The notes beneath the pieces were generated by a model that saw nothing but the letters and a program-made list of their open reading frames with translations, was not told where the DNA came from and did not search any database. From positions 310,001-374,000 of the forward strand of contig JABTTQ020002540.1 of assembly GCA_016081115.2 (NCBI GenBank): a DNA stretch of 64,000 nt, in the 5' to 3' direction. Source of the DNA: Rehmannia glutinosa (Eukaryota > Streptophyta > Magnoliopsida > Lamiales > Orobanchaceae). The translations under genes and the position numbers were made by a program. This document shows, one piece after another, positions 44,508 to 56,032 of the stretch. Position 1 is the first letter of the stretch. Each line of letters starts with the position of its first letter.

Positions 44508-47210
44508 CTAAGACGGAGGCGGAATTTCAACAGCACCGCTAGAGGCAACTTCTTCGACGTCCGGAGGAGGTGAGCCTTGAACATTGGGGGCCTCGGCAAA
44601 GCTCGGACGGAGAGCGTCGAGATCGGCCTCCAAAAGGGCTAAATCTTCTTCAAGGCCGAGCAATGATCCACCCGGCTTTAAACGAATCAAGAATTTCTTT
44701 GAGGTGGTCGCGTGGGTCGCAGTTAACATAAATGCATACTCTTTGAGTCTTGTAAGCTTCAACGGCTGTGTGCGAGCTTCCTCAATTTGCCGACGGGCGA
44801 TTTCTTGGCCTCTCAAGCACATCGGCCAGCGCCTCTCCATTTCCTCGGGCGGCAAAGACGTTCGGCTCGGCAACCTTAGCCCTAAGCTCCTCTTGACCTG
44901 CTGGCCCGATCTCGCTTCGCCTCGGCCCTCGCAGCTAGATTTCTCTCTCGTAGAGTTGGCCCGAGCCGTAGCCTCATCCGCTGGGTCTTTAACGATTCTT
45001 ACACCCGTTGAAGGGTAGCATAGGCCTCCCGCAGTCCCCGTGCCGCCTTTCCGGATCGGGCGTATTTTTCTCCACTCACGGGTTCCCCGGTGCATGCCAT
45101 AAGCCCAATCATCCGCCCGGACATCCCCGTACGGCGTCAATTTGTTCTTGGCTTGATCTCCGAGCGAATTGCTCGATGCCTTTGTCCGGCACAAGCCGGG
45201 ACACTCATCGCGGCCCGACCCGCCCCGATAAAACTCTCGATCGCTCCTCCGTCGGCGTGGCGCATCGGACAAATTCCACAAACCATCGAGGCGTAGTCCA
45301 ATCATTCCTCGCAATATTCATCTCTCACCGATTTGGAGGGATGAAGTGACCTTCCCGGCCGAGGTCATCCGAGAAAGTTCGCGGACCTCCCCTTCAGGGG
45401 CCTTTCAGGATGCTCCGCGCCGTTTGACCAACCCCAACCCCTTGATCCGCCCGGCTCCTCCATCACAATCCCTCCTCTTCTCCTTTGAATAGGAGGCTCC
45501 ACCGCTCTCCCGGCACTCCATCATTGGGGCGTTTCGCCGGAGATTCGCTCTCCGAGCCGCCTCCGCATCTACTGAGTTGTTGATCGCGCCGCTGAGTTCG
45601 CCGCCTTGGCCGTGTTCCTCACGCTGCGAAGGCGTGCACGCAAATCCAAGCCACGCCCTACAAAAAGCAACCACCGTTAAAAGGTCAAAAGAAAACGAAA
45701 AACATTTCAAAAAGTGTGTAAAAATACTATGTTCACTCGAACGGCGGCCGCACTCGGCGCGCTCGAGTCTGTGTGTTTGCCCAAGCGGGCATGCATTTAT
45801 CTTCCCACAGATCGGCCGTTGCGAGGAGACGGCGCAGCTCGCTCCGCTTCCCTGGCCGCTTCTCCCAGGAGAAATGGGCCGTACTTCATTTCCGGGAGGA
45901 TTTCGCGAGCTCTCTCTCAACCTCCACCTCCCGCTCACCGCCTCGTCCGAGCCGCCCCTCGGCCTCGGGGTCGGTGGTCGGTGGGAGCGGGCTCAAGCTT
46001 TGCGGCAAGTTGGCCTCGGAGCCAACCTCTCAATCCGCATGTCCCCCGATGCCCCAGGCTGTATGTTTTCGGCGCCCGAATAAAGGTGGCCGACAGAGGC
46101 CCCTTTGATGCCTTCTCTATAAAGGTAAAAAGACAAAAGTCAATTACAAAAGGAAAAAAAGATAAAAAGCAAAAGCAGAGAAATGAGAAAAGATAGACTT
46201 ATCAGAGCTAAAAACAAAATTTGATGGAGGATGAAGAACAGTTTCCCTTTCTCCATCTTCCACGCGAGCTTGCCACTCGCCGCTCACCCAGAGCCACTTA
46301 TCCTTCCACTCCTTCAAAGATGAAGAGAGACCTTCCACCAAGCCGTCCGGATACCCGATCAGGTCAGTACATAATACCACCCGGACGGTGACCCAGAGAT
46401 GAAGGAGTCGCTCGCCGTATAAAGAGCTCATTCATCTCTTTGAATTTGGGGCGGGCGAATATTTTCTAGGTGGAACATCACCGGGAGGCCGATGATCCTA
46501 CCCCAAGAAATAGGGTGCACACTGGGTCGGATGCATGCCCCACTTGCAAAACCACCGCGTAAGGAAAGCCGGCAGTGGAAATCGCAACCCATATTGAAGG
46601 TTGGCGGCAAATATGGCCAAGCAACCCATTTGGTGGGGGCGAGGAACCTCTGTGCCCCCGGTACCCAAAAATTGACGCCACTGAATACGGTACCTCGTAG
46701 GAACTCTTCCACCTCCGGATCAAAGCATGCTCGGGATATCGTTTATATCACTCGGCGTCCACCGAGGCTCGACACGAAGACGAGGGCCTCCTCCTGCCGA
46801 TTGCCATTACGATGGCCCATGGGCCCTGTGGCCTCTCCTACCTCGAATCACCGGAGGGTTCGTCTACCCGCTCCACGTTATCACGCTCCGGCTCCGATGG
46901 GTCCATATTTTCTTCTTTTCCCCGAGCATCGCTAAAATCAACACTCGGGGATTCTTCGTCGGAACTCTCTTGTGCCCGGCCGGTGATCGCGTTCTTCTCT
47001 AAAAACGGTCAGCGCATCGGATCAAAGATAGTATGCGTCCCGCTCCAAAGACGTTCCACCTCGAGAAGAATCTGGAGAAGATATCTCGAATAATGCTCGG
47101 TACAAGGCGGAGATCGTCGTCTTTGGTGAGAAATAAAAAGGTTCGGGGGGATCTTCGATTTCAACCTCTACGCTATAACTACGACTCCTACTATCCTCAA
47201 AAGAAGACAT
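44508..47210 (-). pseudogene. Antisense ORF of the Tat-like element (putative gypsy-type transposon domain)
   Basis: Read on the minus strand, opposite to gag-pol, in several frames: start MSSFEDSRSRSYSVEVEIED (47210), acidic N-terminus; then GNVFSGVNFWVPG- and LRFPLPAFLTRWFCKWGMHP-type sequence across frames at 46428-46723; then WKDKWLWVSGEWQ near 46300; and a long C-terminal part rich in charged residues (44508-45314). The middle blocks resemble the plant family described as putative gypsy-type transposon (Transposase_28), whose biochemical role is not established. Frameshifts break it. Plus-strand frames over the same interval are shadows of it. It lies on the same strand as the SOUL gene, inside its intron. 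Confidence 0.65.
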
Positions 47211-47693
47211 TTTACGGGTAAAAGGAGAATATTTCGAGAAAATACCTAAGTCCGAAGTCTCTGAACTTTGGAAGCCGACCCGAAATTTCTGCTCGGTTTC
47301 AATCAGTCTAGCTCAAAGGGTAATGAATGCAAAAGTGAATATGAAGGAAAAAAGGGGTATTTATAGATGGAGTTCCCTCGATAAACGAAACGTTTATTCG
47401 AAAAGACGCGCCTTTTTAAACTCAAAAGCCGTCAAACATGTCAGAGAACGTCGCGTCCCCACGCCGCGTTGGCGCCGAGCGACCTTTTTCGATTCTGCGC
47501 AAGATTGGTCCAACCACAAGATGCCACGTGTCTGTCATTATGGCAACCCAATTAATGCGCCGTTACAGGCATTAATCACTACGCGACAGATGTCAGGAAT
47601 GAACAAAACCTTTGAGAAATCCGTTTCCCCATTAAATATTCATCATTAGCATTAAAGTTTAACTCCGACTTCAGAAATTCTTCTCTCGAAATT

Positions 47694-47708
47694 AAACTTG
47701 GGGGCCTT
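47694..47708 (+). other. Polypurine tract of the Tat-like element
   Basis: aaacttgggggcctt directly upstream of the 3' LTR start. It fits a plus-strand primer site and fixes the element's orientation as plus. Confidence 0.7.
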
Positions 47709-48347
47709 TGATGACACCCGAGCCGAGCTGGAAGAAATTAATCCACGTCATCAGTCCAGCACACGTCCGAGTGGGGGACCTACAGTGTGGCGTCGATGAT
47801 GCAGTCACGGCGACACATCACGAATCGAGGCTCGCCGTTCGAGCCCAACTACAGCATGACTACCGAGCTCCGAGCCCCGAGCACAAATTTCGGCGGGAAA
47901 CGCATGCGCGACATATTCATAAAAATAATCACTTGCCCCATGCTTAGCGCTTTATTGGTATCAGAAACTGCCACATGTCAGAAAGTTATAAAGAGAAGTC
48001 GACAAGTGGCAAGATTTGACTGACATGCACGATTAGAAGGGGACATGTGTCTTTGTCCAATTATTTTACTAATTAATGACTAGTTAGTGTAAAGATGACT
48101 ATTATAAACCCACTTACCCAAGGGGTATAAAAATCTCATAGAGGGAGATTGAAGAAAGAAGAGGGAAAAAAGAGAAAGAAAGTCGGAAAAAGCAAGATTG
48201 TAAGAAAGACCGACCCCAATAATTCGGCTCGGCATTATGCAAAAAAGGCAGAATTAGCCATAAATAAACACACGTTACGCACGCTTATATTTCCACGTGT
48301 TAAATCTTTTACATATTTTTGGTTGTTGACCAAAACGCACGTCAACA
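47709..48347 (+). repeat. 3' LTR of the Tat-like element
   Basis: 639 bp, from TGATGACACC to GTCAACA, matching 37212-37849. Followed by AGTAT (48348-48352), the target duplication. A TATA-like gggtataaaaat near 48123 is in the position of an LTR promoter. Confidence 0.94.
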
Positions 48348-48468
48348 AGTATCTGAAACAAGTAATGAGACTTGAGTCTAAATTACAATATCTTTTACAA
48401 GATGGATTTTGGAGAAAATTGAACCAATCAAAGATTTAAACCATTTGCAGCAATTATGCAATATAAAG

Positions 48469-48723
48469 GGGATAATTCCAAACACTACCCCGAGGTTTGA
48501 CCTAATAACAAAAAAACGCCCATATGTTTTTGAAAATTACAAAAATCTCCTTGAGGTTTGATACTTTGCCCCCTTCATAAGCAAAAACATTTCGAAGACC
48601 CCTTTCACATTTGTAAAATATTACAAGTTGCCTCCTTACATTTAAAAAAGAATCAAACTCGTTATTTTTTTTTTTTTTGTAATTTTAAAACTTCTCTTCA
48701 GGGGTAGTTTTTGAAATTATCCC
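48469..48723. mobile_element. MITE of the GGGATAATT family with 9-bp target duplication
   Basis: Starts GGGATAATTCCAAACACTACCC and ends GGGTAGTTTTTGAAATTATCCC, an inverted pair matching at most positions over 22 bp. The flanks carry AATATAAAG at 48460-48468 and again at 48725-48733 (one T between). A nine-base duplication points to a Mutator-type source. It lies in the SOUL intron upstream of the Tat element. Confidence 0.75.
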
Positions 48724-49117
48724 TAATATAAAGTAATATCATTTGGCTCCTTTTTTAACAAATACCGTGGATGATCATCTCATGTTAAGGCTCCTTGAAA
48801 ATTAATATGCGGAATGGCATAGCTATTCTCAGCTATTCTCAGATTTTTTTATTTTTCTATTTTAAGAAAATAGAAGTTCCAGAATTTACCCAATAAAGCA
48901 GCACTACACCAGTGGCTAAAATTCTGAAAGTCCAAGAACCATAAAACAGTGAACTTATGGCATACAAGCAATTACATCAAAGTCAATTTTTTTTTTCATT
49001 AATCCATGAATAATTAAGAGATGGTAGATAGTAGTAAACCACTATAAGTCTCTATAACATGAATAAAAACATTTCGTTATAAAAGGAAAAAAGAAAAAAG
49101 GATCACAAAAAGGGTAC

Positions 49118-49329
49118 CTATGGAAACCATTTTTTGTAGCTTTCTCAAAGGAAATTTGATCAACAGGGGCAGTCATCCAAGCTGTATCCCTGTAAAACCT
49201 CACCTCAAAATCAGATTCTGAATGCACCACTCTGTACTCTGGTGATTCTAACGCCTTGCACTCAACCTTTTCTGTAACAATAATTACTGAAACTGTTATT
49301 ACCAAAATCAAAATTCTTGGAAAACCCAT
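49118..49329 (-). CDS. SOUL haem-binding family protein, exon 1 with signal peptide
   Basis: ATG at 49329-49327 on the minus strand, through to the donor ag|gtaccc (last base 49118); 70 codons plus two bases. Residues 1-24 (MGFPRILILVITVSVIIVTE...) are a signal peptide, so the mature protein probably enters the secretory pathway, as for the extracellular or vacuolar SOUL group. The mature start reads LESPEYRVVHSESDFEVRFY then RDTAWMTAPVDQISFEKATK, the family's N-terminal block. Family members bind haem or porphyrins; a precise role is not known from sequence. Upstream (49330-49500) is leader and promoter sequence with a GAT repeat. Expression depends on splicing across the retrotransposon. 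Confidence 0.92.
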
Positions 49330-49847
49330 TTCCTTGAAACAAACAAAATACAAGAAGAAGAAAATGAAGATGATGATGATGGAGTCAAATGGGATTGAAA
49401 TTAATCAAAATGATATGATATGATCGGAGAGACTGTAAAAATGGGAAAGAGGAGCAGCTACTAAACTCAACAGTAGAACACGTCTATAAAGTGAGATTAG
49501 CAGTTAGCGACTTTCGGTATGACTGGAAAAGATTGGAGAAAATTGGAAAGGAGAGAATCTAATTTTATTCTAATTTATTTGTTGGTTTTTTTCTTTGAGC
49601 CTAATTTTATTTGTTTATTTATTTTGTTCTTTGAAGTGCACTCCGTTGGGCCCACATTAGTTGGTCCCAAGATAATATTTCTACAATTATCCTCCAAGAT
49701 TGGGATATATGATATTTACACCCATGGCATTACCCTCAGGTGTGAAGATTCGATACTACCCACTTGAGTTCTACCCAACTCCATCAATTAATTGTAAGTG
49801 TTGGATAATCTTTTTTTGCAGTTGAACAATACACTTGTCAATTGATC

Positions 49848-50405
49848 TATGGGTGGCCAAGGTTTCGGAACCGCCGGTTCCAGTTCCAAAATCACCGGTT
49901 CTGATTCCTCATTTTGGAGGAATCGGAACCGGAACTGATGTCTCACAATCTCGGTCCCGATTTTAACCTAAACCATTTGTTTTCTTTTGATAATTTTTTT
50001 TAAAAAATGGTTTATCAATTTCAGTTATCAAATAAAAAGAAAAAAAAAAGAAAAATACTTGGACTTAATATTCAATTGAGTTTTGCATTTAATAATAATA
50101 ATAATAATACTAAATTGTTTATATATACTATTAGAGTATAGAAACATCAAAGTTCACGCAGTTCGAACCGGAACTGTTTGTTTTCTTTTGATAATTGTTA
50201 TCTTTTTAAATGGTTTACCAATTTTCAGTTATAAAAAAAGGAAAAGAAAAAAAAAAGATTTGAGCTTAATATTCAATTGGGCTTAATTTTCAGTTATACT
50301 ACACGGTTCTAGTTCCGGTTTTGGAACTGTTGATAGGTCAGCGGTTCCGATCACGGTTCTGGTTCCGATTTGGAATCCAGTTTTGGTTCTATTTGGCCAC
50401 CCCTA
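49848..50405. mobile_element. hAT-type MITE
   Basis: Ends TATGGGTGGCCAA (49848) and TTGGCCACCCCTA (50405), inverted with one mismatch. The flanking octamers AATTGATC (49840-49847) and AACTGATA (50406-50413) match at six of eight positions, consistent with an old 8-bp hAT duplication. The interior holds mirrored blocks of CCGGTTCCGGTTC-type sequence (49870-49950 and 50160-50380). No transposase. Confidence 0.7.
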
Positions 50406-50749
50406 AACTGATATGTGGAGTTGGGTGTAACTCATGTGGATAGTATCGACCTTCATGCTAAAGACATTTTTGTTCTTTAAAGAACATCCAAAATAAAGTT
50501 TTTTTATTAAATAATAATTTGGGTGATGGCATCATCGAGTAAATGCCATTTTTTAGAGGAAAGAGTAAATATCATTTTTAATATAACTCATATATAGAGT
50601 TTGCATTTTTTTTTTTAGGAAGTATATAGAGTTTGCATTTTGAAAGTAAGAAAAAAAGTGATAATTTACCCTACTAGAGGGGAAAGTACTTTTTCTTTTT
50701 TAAGAATAGAAGGAAAAGTACTTATTTTCAGACTTTCAACACTTAAGTT

Positions 50750-50946
50750 TGATAGAATAATTGATGCATTCATTGTAATTGAGAGAGAATATGTGGTTCT
50801 TACAAATGAAGAGAGAAAACACAACTACACAAATGAGGATGAAGGCTCCTCTAAATAGTGCTAGGTTACAAGTTGTTAAAAGACTAAACTACCCTTAACA
50901 ATACAAATATATAACAATAATAACATAACATTAAATTACTCTAACA
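50750..50946 (-). repeat. 3' LTR of the Copia element
   Basis: 197 bp, differing from 55319-55515 at only a handful of positions. Preceded by the target duplication AAGTT. Confidence 0.95.
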
Positions 50947-51178
50947 TCCCCCCACAAACTCAAGATGCGGCTGCAAGGAGCATCAAGAGTTTGCCAACCA
51001 AAAAATGAAAACGAGAAAGCGGATGTGCTTTGGTGAAGAAGTCGCAATTTGTGATGAGGATGTAACGAACGGCAAAGTAATAATAGTACCATCAAGATGG
51101 TGACGAGTGAGATGACAATCAATCAATATGTTTTGTCCTTTCATGAAACACCGAATGGGCAATTTGAATGGCACTCTA

Positions 51179-52470
51179 TTATCGCGCAGTACATAGGAGT
51201 GGGATGACGAAGAAAAACACCCATATCAAAGTAAGTAACCATCGTAACCAAACGATCTGTGGTGTGGTAGTAGAAGCCATAGCTCGGTTTCGGCCGGTAG
51301 AAGAACGAGAGACAACGATTTGTTTCTTGCTCTTCCACGAGATAAGAGAATCCCCAAGGAAAACACAAAATCTCGTAGTAGATTTACGATCTAGGATCAC
51401 TAGCCCAATCAAGATCTCGAGAAAGCACGTAATTCCAAAGAGGAAGTATACGAAAATAAGAGACTCGAAATATGGTGCCTCTAAGGTATCGTAAGATACG
51501 AAGAAACATTTGCCAAAGTGAAGCGATCGTAGGAGAAGTAACAAATTGACTAACAATGTGAACAAAGATAAGCAATATCTCGGGCGTGTAATAGTGAGAT
51601 AAACCAAGCTGCCAACAATGGTACCATACAAAGTAGGATCGGCCAAAAGTGTGCCATTAGAAGAAGAATATCGAACATTAACTTCAATGGGAGAATCAAC
51701 AGTCCTAGTGTTGGTGATGCGAGCCCGCTCAAGAATATCGGTTGTATACTTGGTGTGAGAGAAGATAACCTTTAGGTGACCAACTCGACCTCAATACCTA
51801 AAAAAATATCGAAGAGAACCCAAGTCTTTCATTTCAAAAAGAGAGGACAATTTTGACTTGAGCAGTGCAATCCTATCAACATCACTACCCGTGATAATCA
51901 TATCATCAACATATAATGAGAGCACAATAATACCGGCCAAAGAGTTATTGACAAAGAGAGCAGAATCGTGATCACTCCGATGAAATCCAAGAGAAATAAG
52001 GGCAACTGAGAACTTCTCAAACCAAGCACGAGGTGCCTGTTTGAGACCATACAAAGCTTTCTTAAGTTTACAAACCTCTCCTGGATTGTGGGCCACACCA
52101 GGAGGTGGAACCATATAAACCTCTTCTCGAAGAATTCCATTCAAGAAGGCATTTTTAACATCCATCTAGGATATATGCCATTTTCGAGAAGATGCAACGG
52201 CAATAAGTGTACGAATCGTAGTCAGCTTTGCTACGGGAGCAAAAGTTTCCTCATAATCCAAACCATATTGTTGAGAGAATCCTTTAGCAACCAATCGTGC
52301 CTTATACCGCTCAATAGAACCATCAGACTTTGTTTTAATTTTAAATACCCAACGAGAACCAATTGCATTTTTACCTTGTGGTAGAGGTACCAAATCCCAA
52401 GTTTCTGTTTTTGACAAAGCAGACAATTCTTCGACCATAGCTTGTTGCCAAAGAGGATCAAGAGCTGCCT
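51179..52470 (-). pseudogene. Copia reverse transcriptase and RNase H (second element)
   Basis: The RT starts about 52470 with WDLVPLPQGKNAIGSRWVFK and RLVAKGFSQQYGLDYEETFA, continues after a stop at 52166 with MDVKNAFLNGILREEVYMVP, KKALYGLKQAPRAWFEKFSV and the catalytic VLSLYVDDMIITGS (about 51890-51930). RNase H fragments at 51179-51646 include RYLRGT and ISWKSKKQIVVSRSSTG in shifted frames. Several stops and deletions. Confidence 0.88.
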
Positions 52471-53950
52471 CTTTGTAAGAAGTTGGCTCGGAAAGATTGT
52501 GAATAGATGACAAAAATGATGTAAAAGATGGTGTAAGAAGAATAGACAAAATCTGGTAATTGAGTAGACTTATGAACCCGTGAAGGATAATAATGCGTAG
52601 GATCCACAATCTCAGGAGACGGAGAGATAGTCGTAGGAAGAGAGGGAGCAAGAGTATCAATTGAATCATCGGTACCAGTATCTGCAGAAAAATCATCAAT
52701 ATCACCAGCAAAAGGATCAATACGGAGAAGATCAGACTTAGACACATTGTGAGAGCTAGATGGAATGGTGAAAAGAGGAATATGCTCAAGAAAGAAAACA
52801 TGACGTGACACATATAATTTTTGTGGAACAGGATCATAACAACGATACCCCTTTTGACCATCCCCATAGCCTAAGAAAACACACATAGCAGAACGCGACG
52901 ACAATTTACTACGTTCAACGTGAGGACGAAGAACAAAACATGTAGAACCAAATACTCATAAGAAAGAGTAATCAGGAGCATAACCAAGTAATTTCTCAAA
53001 TGGTGACACACCCGAGTTATGAGCGGTCGGGATCCCGTTGATTGAATAAACAGCCGTAAGAACAACTTCCCCCATAATTCACTAGGGACAGAAGCAGATA
53101 ATAAAAGAGAACGGGCAGTTTCAATGATATGTCTATGTTTTCTTTCAGCAACACCATTTTGTTCAGGCGTATCGATACAAGAAGTTTGATATATAGTTCC
53201 ATCTAAAGCAAGCAATCCACGAAAATTATTAGATGTATATTCCCCACCCAAATCACACCTGAAACACTTTATAACAGCATAATGCTGCGTTTTGACAAAA
53301 GCTCGAAAAGAGGTATAAATTCCCAAGAAATCAGAACGACGTTTCATCATATAAACCCAACAATAGCATGTATGATCATCAATGAAAGAAACATAGTACC
53401 GGGACCCTCCTTTTGTGGCAATTGGAGAAGGTCCCCAAACATGAGAATGAATCAAATATAATGGTGTAGCTGAAATGGATGAGCTTTTACTAAATGGCAA
53501 TGCAGAAAACTTAGCAAGTTTACAACCACTACAACCAGAAATATCATGACTTTTCAAATTTCCTAACAATCCAGTGGATGCTAAGTACTTTAAACGAGAA
53601 AAAGATACATGACCCAAACGAGAATACCATAAATAAAAATTAGACGAAGATGGACTCAAACGAAAAGAAGATAAATCAATAGTAGAAGCTGCGACATCTG
53701 GTACACGAAGTTCATCCAAAACATACAACCCTCCACTCCTACGGCCTGTCCCAATCAGCCTCTGGGAGTGAGTATCCTGCACATGACAAGAATCAGAAGA
53801 GAAAGTCATAGAATAACCAGAATCACATAGTTTACCAACTGAAACAAGATTTAAGGTAAGTAGGGAATATGATAAACACTAGGTAGAGACACATGCGTAG
53901 AGTCAATGCCAGAACCAACACTGCTAAGGGCATAGGTGTGCCATCGCGAT
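52458..53950 (-). pseudogene. Copia integrase (second element)
   Basis: The frame 52871-53809 has the GAG-pre-integrase and zinc region (WYSRLGHVSFSRLKYLASTG, CSGCKLAKFSALPFSKS) and the core with YYVSFIDDHTCYCWVYMMKR, FRCDLGGEYTSNNFRGLLAL and QTSCIDTPEQNGVAERKHRH, i.e. D, D and E motifs present. The linker 52458-52904 contains MCVFLGYGDGQKGYRCYDPV. The protease upstream (about 53800-53950) is unreadable beyond short phrases. Confidence 0.85.
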
Positions 53951-54103
53951 CAATGAGACATGGAGTTTGAAGGAGAAATATAAATAAATGATTCGCATTA
54001 GGGGACATATGATAAGAAGCTCGAGTCTAATAACCAAATAGATGAAGATATACGAGAAGCTCGGAGCTAACGAACTGCGGCGGACATAGCATGTGGTTGA
54101 AGG

Positions 54104-55065
54104 CTAAGAAATTTGGGCGCTCGTAGAGAGAATTTGCGGTAGTAGTAGACGGTGAAGCAACCTCAATGTGAAAGAGTCGGATGGTGGTACAAGCTGCGCG
54201 GTATTATGCGGTGGAGGTGGTCCAGGACCACGTTGAGAAGACCGAGGGTGCGGAGGAGCACGCGGGGCTGGTCGACCCATCAACCGGCACCGAGCCTTCC
54301 AATGTCTCAAGTTCTACAAAAGCTACATTCATCCGGAGCAACAACCTTAGGATTTGGCTTATTCGAATACTTTTGGAATGGGCGATTTGGAACAACTAAG
54401 ACAGATGGGCTGGGTGTGGGAAGGATCCCCTTTATCGATGCAGACTTGTGACGTGTTTCATTAGCAATTAATTCATTGACCACAGAATCAACAGTTGGAA
54501 GAGGACTATGATGCAAAATATTTCCACGCAATGACTCAAAATCATCACGAAGAGCCATAAGAAACTGAACCAACCGTTGTTCATTACGTCGGACAATATA
54601 AGGAGCAAATGCACTAAGCTCTGCTGATTCTGTCAAAGCTAATTGGTCCCAAAGATTAGTCATTGCCGAATAAAATTCCTAGATAGTCATGTCTTTCTGT
54701 TGAAGAGTTCGAATGTCCATTTCTAATCGATATTGTTTAGCAAAATTTGATTGTGTGTACAATCGTTCTAAGTGCTCCCAAACTTCTCTTGTCGTGTCAT
54801 ATTTTGCCAATTGCATACCAATCGAACTCTCAACAGAATTATTAATCCATGTAATAATCTTAGAATTATTAACCTCCCAAGCCTCCAGTTGTTCAGTATA
54901 TTTGTCATTATTCTCACTCTTAGGTTTAGATTGAGTCCCATTTACAATACTCCACATTCGTTTTCCCCTCAAAAAATTTTTTATCACATAACTCCAATAT
55001 GTATAATTTTTCCCATCCAATCAAACACCAATATATTGCAACGAATCATCCTTTTCAGAAGCCAT
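54104..55065 (-). pseudogene. Copia gag (second element)
   Basis: Gag reads from about 55065 (MASEKDDSLQYIGV), then NYTYWSYVIKNFLRGKRMWS and VWEHLERLYTQSNFAKQYRL at 54679-55020, then after a stop at 54679 LWDQLALTESAELSAFAPYI and FLMALRDDFESLRGNILHHS at 54307-54663. This is the UBN2/Retrotran_gag type usual in Copia. The knuckle region downstream (54104-54310) is scrambled. Confidence 0.82.
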
Positions 55066-55318
55066 ATTACACAACCAACAAATAAGCTCAACCAAATAAC
55101 CAACAAAAGAGGCCAAACCCAAACAAACAAAACAAATTCGAACTTGAAATATTCGACGAAAAATAGTAGTAAGGAAGATTACCCAAACATAAAAAAACAA
55201 TGAATATTGCACATGCTCTGATCTGCTTCGATCTATTCCGATATACTGAACGAAATGCTCTGATCTGCTCCGATCTACTAAAACGTCGTGTATGGGATTA
55301 AATTTGGTTTTGATGTCA

Positions 55319-55515
55319 TGATAGAATAATTGATGCATTCATTGTAATTGAGAGAGAATATGCGGTTCTTACAAATGAAGAGAGAAAAGACAACTACACA
55401 AATGAGGATGAAGACTCCTCTAAATAGTACTAGGTTACAAGTTGTTAAAAGACTAAACTACCCTTAACAATACAAATAAATAACAATAATAACATAACAT
55501 TAAATTACTCTAACA
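55319..55515 (-). repeat. 5' LTR of the Copia element
   Basis: 197 bp. Immediately inside it on the minus strand is TGACATCAAAACC, a transition-decayed version of the initiator-tRNA-Met primer site TGGTATCAGAGCC. Confidence 0.94.
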
Positions 55516-56032
55516 AAGTTTAGTTGGTAAATACTGAAATCCAAAACTACCGTAACTGAAGCTTTGGGTTCTATATGTATGATTTTTCTCTTTTTTTTGA
55601 TGGGTCTATATGTATGATTTTATGTACTTCAATAGTTATTTCTTCTTATCTAGAAATCTCGACTATATTAAAATACATTTGTATCATGGTCTAAATTGAT
55701 GAATAAGCAATAATTTCTCATAATAAAAAGGCTTTTTATGTCAAATATCTAAGTGAAAATTTGGGCCCGTCAAGAAGATTAAGAGGTGTTAGATTTCAAG
55801 ATCAAACCTCACTGAGAAAAAAACAAACCCGAAAAGATTAAAACTAGTCTTTACCGGATCAAGATAAATTGTGTATAATAAATACATGATCCTGTGCAGA
55901 AATTAAAAAAAAAATTTGTTTTCCAATTACACAAACAATATACCCTGATTTCATTTATTATGCAAATATTGACAATTGATCTGAGACTATCCATGTAGTA
56001 TTTTCCCTGAACTGACAACAGGCTTCATTTCT

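Larger units (their letters stand above)
37212..48347 (+). mobile_element. Complete Ty3/Gypsy Tat-like element inside the SOUL intron
   Basis: LTRs 37212-37849 and 47709-48347, both TGATGACACC...GTCAACA, flanked by the 5-bp duplication AGTAT (37207-37211 and 48348-48352). The plus strand carries gag, protease, RT, RNase H and integrase (38461-43660), then a minisatellite and a long antisense ORF region (44508-47210, minus), then a polypurine tract. This layout, with large extra sequence and an antisense ORF after integrase, is that of the Tat lineage. Coding frames are broken by many small indels, but the LTRs are still very similar. It lies antisense to the SOUL gene. Confidence 0.92.
50750..55515 (-). 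mobile_element. Complete Ty1/Copia element, inactive
   Basis: LTRs 50750-50946 and 55319-55515 (197 bp each, TGATAGAATAATT...CTCTAACA, nearly identical) flanked by the 5-bp duplication AAGTT (50745-50749 and 55516-55520). The minus strand reads gag (54307-55020), protease and integrase region (52871-53950), RT and RNase H (51179-52470). The polypurine tract gtttgtgggggga lies at 50947-50959. Frames are interrupted throughout. Confidence 0.93.

Noticed and set aside
45577..47002. Several plus-strand frames over 90 codons
   Set aside because: GC-rich shadows of the antisense ORF on the minus strand; no recognisable protein content.
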